NCBI GenBank assembly: GCA_947359465.1
Contig: OX375873.1
Location: 75,704,278-75,768,277, forward strand
Length of the DNA: 64,000 bases
Reading direction: 5' to 3'
Origin: Metellina segmentata
Lineage: Eukaryota; Arthropoda; Arachnida; Araneae; Tetragnathidae
In this document: in pieces, positions 57,349 to 64,000 of the stretch
Numbering within the stretch: position 1 is the stretch's first letter
Layout of the letters: every line of letters begins with the position of its first letter
The notes under the pieces: model-generated
What the model saw: only the letters and a program-made list of their open reading frames with translations
The model's database searches: none
Told to the model about the DNA's origin: nothing
Made by a program: the position numbers and the translations under genes

Positions 57349-59686
57349 TCTATATCTATAAAATTCAAATACCACTCACTGACTGACTGATTCATCACTG
57401 TATCTCAAGAACTACAAGTCCTAGGAAGCTGAAATTTTGCAGGGTGTTTCTTCTTATACCGTAGGGGTGCACTAAGAAAGGATTTTGAAAAATTCGAATC
57501 CTAAGAGGCCTAAAATTGACCTAAGGCCTAAGCCAAAAGCAATTTGAAATCGCCATAGAAATAACATTGAGTATAAAATGATTGATGTACGCATCTCAGA
57601 TTGCTTTACCAGTGTTGATCGAAAAACAATTTTATTAAAACAAATTAAATTATAATGTTCATGTTTGAACTGAATTTTTACTTCTTCCCATGATGAAAAT
57701 AATATTTATGAATATTTGATTGATGAAAAAATAAAATTTAGAACATTTAATTTCATATTTACTTAAATTTTATAATGGAGCTCGAGAAGCCCAAACGATA
57801 AACTCATTGATCATAAAAGTGTAATTTTGCTACTCGGTATCTGGCAACCTCAGAATTAATGTTTAATTTTTTAATTTGATTTAAAATTCTTTTTTGGGGT
57901 ATTTGAGTTGAAAACCAGATGGTTGCGATCATATTTGAAGATTCCCAAGTACTATAAATATGTGTTCTTTTTGCTTATAAATCATTGTCTTCATCAATGT
58001 TTGTTCAAATTTTTTGTCGAATTGTTTTACTTCAGAATATATTCAGAAAGTCGAAATTGAACACGCTAGAACATATATTTTTTTCAAAATTCTGCCTTTT
58101 TTAAGGATTGGAATTTTGTTTCTGTTTACATTATGTGTTCCGGTATATTACCTATACCAGAAATATTATTTAGGAGTTGGATTTTATTTATTTATTTACT
58201 GCAAAATATCACTAGACATGGGTACTTTCGTGGTGGTATATGTATATTTCCACCAACTTTCTTTAAATCTTTGGTTCAATACGTAATAGTGTATATATAA
58301 ACAAAATAAAATTTACGAATCAAAATATTTTTTAAGCGTGTAATTTGTTATTTTAAAATGACATGAAAAATTTCAAAAATAACTTTAAAACAAGATGGGT
58401 TACGTTAAATTAAAACTAGTCATACTTTGTAGTTTAAAATATATTTCAAAATTTTGATATAGCTTTTCATTGAACGACGATTAAAATAAATTAAATTTCA
58501 GTTGTTTTTCGTGTTTCATGGGTATAATTGAAAGCTGTACTCCATAGTAGAGTAACTACATATATCACTCTAAATAGACACGTGCTTTCCATTCAGAAAC
58601 CAAATTTCTTATCTTAAAAAGTACCATAAGGGTTCAATTTAAAACTTTATGTGCGTTGGAGAAAAGGGAATTTTTTACAAGACTTTGTTGATCTTGGAAT
58701 AATATCACACTCAGTAATTTTGAAAAATCGAAATTTTATATCTTAAGAGGCAGAAAGTCGAGGTTGCTTACTCTATTGATTGAAGCTGTTCTTACGCAAC
58801 TTAGATGCATGTGAATCGTTCGTTGAAAGTTATTTTCTTTTTGTAAAAGCGCTGTAAAATCAACCTTCTGTTTATTAAAAAATTGTTATCGATTGGGTTT
58901 AATTTGTCTACTCTGATGACATGTATTCCTAACAAAAGCTCTGTTATTCCACATGCCACTGAATGGAATTTTCTGGAAAAAGTGCCGTTTGCTTCAAAAT
59001 AAATTAGTCACGAATGCCGTAAATTTTTAGCCCCATTGGACAAATAGAACACGGGTTAATATGTAGCTTATCATATCCGCAGGGTTCTAAAATATAAGTG
59101 TACCAAATGCGTGGATTGGTCAAAAGGTAGATTAGTGTAGAGAACAGACAAACGTCAACTCTGCTTTATATATCTAACAGAAGTTACGTTATTCCACCAG
59201 CAGCTGAATGGAATTTTCAAGATAAATTGCGTTTGCTTCAAACTAAATTAGTAACGAATGTTGTAACAATTTAATTTAACATCTTCTCATATTGATGATG
59301 AAATTCGAAAATATCGTATACTAGGTGAAAGAAGGACACAATGAAAACAAATTCATAGGAAAACTAAGTGCAAGACTATCCACCGAAAATTCGCCAGTTT
59401 TACTGAATTTGAATGCACGGGAATATTCGTAGTCACTCGAAAACTTAAAATCAACTTCAGCAGAAGTGTGACGAATATGAAATGTATTATATGGTTGGAT
59501 ACAACATATATGCATATTTGGGTTCGAAGTAAATTGTAGAAACAATGGAGAAGTTAAATTGGCATTAAATTTTTTTTCCCGTACACTTAAATGATGCTAA
59601 GATTTTTTTTTGAAAAATAATTGATGATGACTTTTTAATCAACATATTATTAATTCAACCCGAGCAAAGCCGGGTTTTTCTGCTAG
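57349..59686 (+). mobile_element. Non-autonomous Helitron with clear ends, 2.3 kb
   Basis: Starts TCTATATCTATAAAATTCAA at 57349 after A, then the phrase CCACTCACTGACTGACTGAT. It ends with hairpin CCCGAGCAAAGCCGGG, a short T/C stretch and CTAG at 59686, followed by T. No Rep or helicase domain can be read. Internally, GTTATTCCACATGCCACTGA and its relative GTTATTCCACCAGCAGCTGA (near 58942 and 59188) form a direct repeat of about 95 bases around an inserted segment. Confidence 0.8.
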
Positions 59687-59825
59687 TATATATATATATA
59701 TATATTAATTTATTAAACAAGAGGAAATTCAAAAAATAAAAACCAAAAGGAATTTATTGAAAACGAAAGTGTTGATGCATCAGGGCGTCATTAAATCACG
59801 TATTTGAATGATATAAGTATATCTA

Positions 59826-59831
<6 letters not shown>

Positions 59832-59912
<81 letters not shown>

Positions 59913-59915
59913 CTC

Positions 59916-60001
<86 letters not shown>

Positions 60002-60005
60002 TATA
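59832..60005. repeat. (CT)n(AT)n compound microsatellite
   Basis: About 27 bases of CT and then about 140 bases of AT with a short CTCTCT interruption. It abuts the 3' tail of the CR1-like LINE. Confidence 0.95.
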
Positions 60006-61551
60006 CAAATACAATACAAATACAAATATTGACGACCAGCTACAGGCTCGAGCCCAACAAGGCTGGTCCTTTGTTTATGAATTCCCCAATTCCCACTGAC
60101 TATCCAATTGTATCTTAAATTCGTACACTCCCTTTGAATTAACTATATTTTCAGGCAACGCGTTCCAACTGTCTATTACCCTATTAAAGTAGTAGTTTTT
60201 CCTTAAATCCCGATTAAAATGTGTCTTATTCAATTTATACCCATGGCCAATTGCTCTGTTATCCCTATTGAAATTTAAGCCCTCTGTGTCCCCTTGTTTT
60301 ACAAACTTGAAAAGCTGAATCAAATCTCCCCTCCTTCTTCTTCTTTCCAGTATATACATGTTTAGCTTACTTAAACGTTCATTATAGTCGAAATTTGCTA
60401 GCCCCTTTATTATTTTTGTAGCTCTGTGCTGAACCCTTTCAATTGATTCTATGTCCTTTCTCATATATGGAGCCCAAAATTGTACAGCATATTCTAGATG
60501 TGGTCTTACTAAACCCTTATATAACGGCAAGATTATATTCTTATCCCTTGAAGTTACAGTCTTTTTAATATACCCCAATAACATATTAGCCTTTTTACCC
60601 GCAGCTGAACATAGGTGACCCATTTTAAAATCCCTGTGAATTATCACCCCAAGATCCTTGACTGTTTCTCCCTCCTTTACCTTTACTCCCTGCAGACAGT
60701 ACTCGGCTCCACTGTTATTGTAACCCATATGCAGTACTTGACATTTCCCTACATTAAATGACATACCCCATTTTACAGCCCATTCGGATATCTTATCAAA
60801 ATCCCCTTGTAAATTTTCTATCTGTAACTTTGTATCCATTGTCCCCCATATTTTTAAGTCATCTGCAAATATACTGATTCTATTCTTGATCCCCTGACCT
60901 ATATCATCTATGAAAATTATAAATAAAATTGGTCCCAAAACTGATCCCTGAGGCACCCCACTTATAACTTCTGACCACTGTGAATAATTTCCTTTTAACT
61001 GCACTCTCTGCTTTCTACCCAATAACCAATTCTTTATCCATATCAATGTTTTCCCTGAATCCCCAGTGGTTCAAAATTACGAGGTGTTGTCCTCGGATCT
61101 TTTCCTTAAGGGACTGATCCCGGACCGTCGTCAATAGCCCGTTGTGTTGCTCTAGTACGACGTTAACTAAAATTACCAATTACCCTGAATCCCCAGCCTT
61201 TCCAATTTAAACAGTAATGCCTCATGAGGTACTTTATCAAAAGCCTTTTTAAAATCTATGTACATGATATCCACACTGCTCTTATTATCCAGCTCCTCAG
61301 TAATTTTTTCGTAGAACTTCAAAAGGTTTGTAGAGCAGGTTCTGCCCTTCCTAAACCCATACTGATTCTCTGATAACAGTCCCCCTTCCTCCAAGTATAA
61401 CATTATATGCTTTTTTAATAGAGATTCAAATATTTTACAAATTACCGATGTTAGACTTACTGGTCTATAGTTGCCCGGATCACTTTGTATTCTCTTTTTG
61501 AAAATTGGAGTTATGTTGGCCAACTTCCAATCTATTGGTACCCAATATATA
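60006..61551 (-). pseudogene. 5'-truncated CR1-like LINE, copy 2, interrupted by a SINE
   Basis: Close relative of 16073-17493. On the - strand: WKLANITPIFKKRIQSD, NYRPVSLTSVICKIFE, YGFRKGRTCSTNLLKF and VDIMYIDFKKAFDKVPHEA (catalytic Asp present). After the inserted SINE come MIWIKNWLLGRKQRVQ, GVPQGSVLGPILF, SIFADDLKIWG, LVRPHLEYAVQFWAP and the C-terminal RNYYFNRVIDSWNALPE-like end. The 3' end has the same 35-base hairpin (60034-60068) and a TATTTG tail merging into an AT microsatellite. The 5' end is truncated near 61551. Confidence 0.85.
61067..61182 (+). mobile_element. SINE family A, 5'-truncated, inside the LINE
   Basis: Flanked by a perfect 14-bp duplication CCCTGAATCCCCAG (61053-61066, 61183-61196). 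The insert reads TGGTTCAAAATTACGAGGTG, then GGACTGATCCCGGACCG, then GTTGTGTTGCTCTAGTACGA. It breaks the reverse transcriptase frame between LGIQGK and TLIWIK. Confidence 0.92.
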
Positions 61552-61583
61552 TTTTACAAATATATATATATATATATATATAT

Positions 61584-62453
61584 AAGGGTATTATGGAATA
61601 CCATTTACATTTCTAAGTATGAACTGTCACTTGTAAAAAAATGCTATTTATTTTGTTATAAAAAAAATGATTTAAAAAAAGTTTCAAATGGAGGTTAATA
61701 TGAAATAGTCGGGTAATATGGAATAGGTGGCTTACACCATTGAAAAGCAGCTGTAGTAAGGAACTTAATTTGTCTCTTTCTTTTTAGGCCTACTACATGA
61801 GAAACTTTACTTTGAACCACAGACAAACCAGTTTCGTCTACATTAAGTATCATGTTATTAGGATAGTTTTTTTTTAAACAACATCGATCAGGTCAAAAAA
61901 ATTGTCTACTTTATTAAATCCCCTGGCTCTGGCAAAATATGTACCCATGGGTTTACGGGCTGAAAGTTTCGGTTTCCTTTTCATAAAAGCGTAGAACCAG
62001 TCTTTGCCAGCAGTTTCGTTCTTAAATGGACGGGGTATGTTATTGAGAATCGGAATTGGCGTGCCGGGTATTATGGAATACCTAGTATTCCATAATACCC
62101 GATACGCCATCTTGGAAAATGAACCTTTAAACTGATGGACATAACATTCTGTGCTAAAAATCGACCACAATATTTCAAACTACAATTCTTTTAGTGTACA
62201 TTATGCTTAACATAAATGTTCAAGTCGCATGTGTGTACTAGTAGGTTAAAATGTTTGAAAATTTACAAAAAAAAAACTCTTGAAAATCACAAAACACATT
62301 TTGTTCTGTAACGAGTGGTACGACAACAACATGTGGTCAACTCTCACTGCACAGCATCATGGGGATCTTTCTTGAGTAGTTCATGGTATTTTCACGTGAT
62401 AACAGCACCAATCAGAGCCGAAACCTCGGTATACCATATTTCCCGACTATTCC

Positions 62454-62460
<7 letters not shown>
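61584..62460 (-). pseudogene. pogo/Tigger-like transposon relic
   Basis: On the - strand 62170-61874 encodes RPFKNETAGKDWFYAFMKRK followed by PKLSARKPMGTYFARARGFN, the CENP-B/Tc5-type DNA-binding domain. Further left, about 61862-61795, NMILNVDETGLSVVQSKV is the start of the DDE domain with its first Asp (VDETG). The rest is missing. The motif GGGTATTATGGAATA occurs at 61585, in palindrome at 62067-62101, and inverted at the right end near 62445, probably the terminal repeats. It is non-functional as it stands. Confidence 0.7.
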
Positions 62461-62484
<24 letters not shown>

Positions 62485-62499
62485 TACATTACCGCTAAA

Positions 62500-64000
62500 T
62501 CTCGAAAGCCGTTAATGTGCACATTACATAGCTAATCTGCAGATTGACTTATTTGCTTCGTTAATATGTGCGGAATCAAGAGTTTATCTTATTTAACCTA
62601 GATAATGTGCATATTAACGGTTTCCGTATCGTTAAATTTCAAAATTTTGTTTCGCTCATTTCCTTTCCTTACGCCTTCCCTATCTCCCTCCACTTTAAAT
62701 ATGGGTTCGCCTGTTTCTCTCATTTCTTTTCCCCGCACTTTCCCCCTCTTGATTCTTTAGATATCGAAAAACAAATAAATAACATAATGTTAATTTTCTT
62801 CATTGTAATAATACTTAATCCGTTTGATTCTTTCTACTAGAGTTTTTTAATTGATTGATGATTGATTCTATGAACTAATCTGCTGATTGTTTAATTGTAT
62901 TAACTTGATTCTTTAGATATCGAAAAATAAATAAATAACATTATTTAAATTTAAGCGTACATAAGCGTTGCTGTGTTCCAGTAAAGATTTTGGTTGGTTG
63001 GGTGATTTCGGTTTTACGGCACAAGATCCAAAAAAGGATAAGCTGCTCCAAACACATGATATTGAAAAGATAAAATGTATTTAAAAGATTTAAAGATAAT
63101 AACCAGACCAAATTTAAAATCCAAATGCAATGAATAAAAGCAACCGATCATACACAAAATTTAAATAAAATGGTAAAATTTTATTCACAAATATGGAAAA
63201 CTGTATTTTGTTTTCTAAAAAGAGAGCTAAAATTGGGTATTCTTATCGTAGGTTTGATAAAATTTAATAGAATTAAATTTAAAATAATTTTATATATGTA
63301 GTAAAAAACGCAACGATCTTATTTTTACTTTAACGAGTGCCTAGTAGGTAATGTGCAGATAATCTAGATAATTTGCAGATTACCTAGGTAATTTGAGAAA
63401 TGAAACAATTTTCGGCACTTTAACGGATCGTCCTAGTTAATCTACATATAACCAAGATAATCTGTACAATAATTGATTACTAGGTTAAATTACTAGGTGA
63501 TTACTAGGTGCGTAAGTGTAAATTTTCTCTAAAAGTTTGCTAAAAATTGCCTATAATTTATAAATTAACGAAAATTTCATTAAAATTGCATTTAAAGTCA
63601 TAGTTTTTATACCCCATTTTAATTAAAAACATGTATATTTCATTAAAATATACTGGATTAAAAAAAAGCGTCTAAAGTAGGCACATACCGTAATCAAACT
63701 CAAATCAACACTAAAATTCAAAAACTGTTACGAACAGAGCAATCGGAAGAGAAAAGAAAACAGTAAAACACGCACGTAAAGCGAACTGAGATCAAAAAGT
63801 TGTTGAACGACACAACGAAACTGCTGAGAAAACAGGGCAGACTTGGTGTATATAAGGAAACAAAAGCTCTGGGTATAAGTCAGGTAGTAAAGGCCACGAT
63901 AAAATACTAATGCCTGAAAATAGGAATTTGTTTTTTTACTGATGCAAACAACTCTCATATAGGGATTACAATCTGATCCGGCGGATCCGTCATCATCTCG
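62500..64000. other. AT-rich stretch with short inverted and direct repeats
   Basis: GCCGTTAATGTGCACATTA (62511) and TAATGTGCATATTAACGG-like sequence (62600-62620) are inverted. GATTCTTTAGATATCGAAAA followed by AAATAAATAACA occurs at 62751 and 62908. Around 63345-63510 the words CTAGGTAAT and AATCTAGATAAT recur. No coding region was recognised. Confidence 0.4.

Overview
This window looks like a stretch of a large, AT-rich, repeat-dense animal nuclear genome, most probably an arthropod and perhaps a chelicerate (inference). The reasons are long introns with GT/AG borders, tRNA-derived SINEs, CR1-like LINEs, Helitrons, hAT/Tc1/mariner/pogo relics, long dinucleotide microsatellites, and conserved metazoan genes split into short exons. 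No bacterial-style operons were seen.

Two protein genes are firmly supported and converge tail to tail. (1) On the + strand, the 3' half of a PEA3-group ETS transcription factor (ETV1/4/5, fly Ets96B type) has coding exons at 18186-18487, 30565-30673 and 31550-31854; its N-terminal exons were not found. (2) On the - strand, a complete dynactin subunit 6 gene (DCTN6, p27) can be assembled from seven coding exons between 50937 and 32612. All splice phases agree and give 182 residues with no frame break. A further exon at 53369-53541 (+) may begin a gene for a membrane-anchored or secreted protein.

The most striking feature is an apparently intact LTR retrotransposon at 22571-28660 on the - strand, lying antisense in the 12-kb intron that splits the ETS domain. 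It has identical-looking 451-bp LTRs, a 5-bp target duplication, a tRNA-Ser primer-binding site and one uninterrupted 1486-residue Gag-Pol frame. The domain order is Gag, protease, integrase, reverse transcriptase, RNase H. The sequence is Ty3/gypsy-like but the order is copia-like, as in the Gmr1 group, and its Gag carries a SCAN-like capsid region.

Much of the rest is layered mobile DNA. At 342-1168 a Tc1 relic is split by a hAT element. At 1922-2806 lies a hAT MITE built from CATCGATG palindromes. A degenerate 40-bp-period array occupies about 4625-4915 and a long inverted repeat 6482-6699. At 13920-17801 a hAT transposon is broken by a TAA-duplicating MITE, a Helitron and a CR1 LINE. A dead Tc1 at 19801-21516 carries a SINE. 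Helitron-type elements lie at 34953-36490, 39235-41110, 42877-43518 and 57349-59686. A dead mariner (47609-48490), a second CR1 with a SINE in it (60006-61551) and a pogo/Tigger relic (61584-62460) complete the set. Stretches not listed were read and gave nothing that can be supported.
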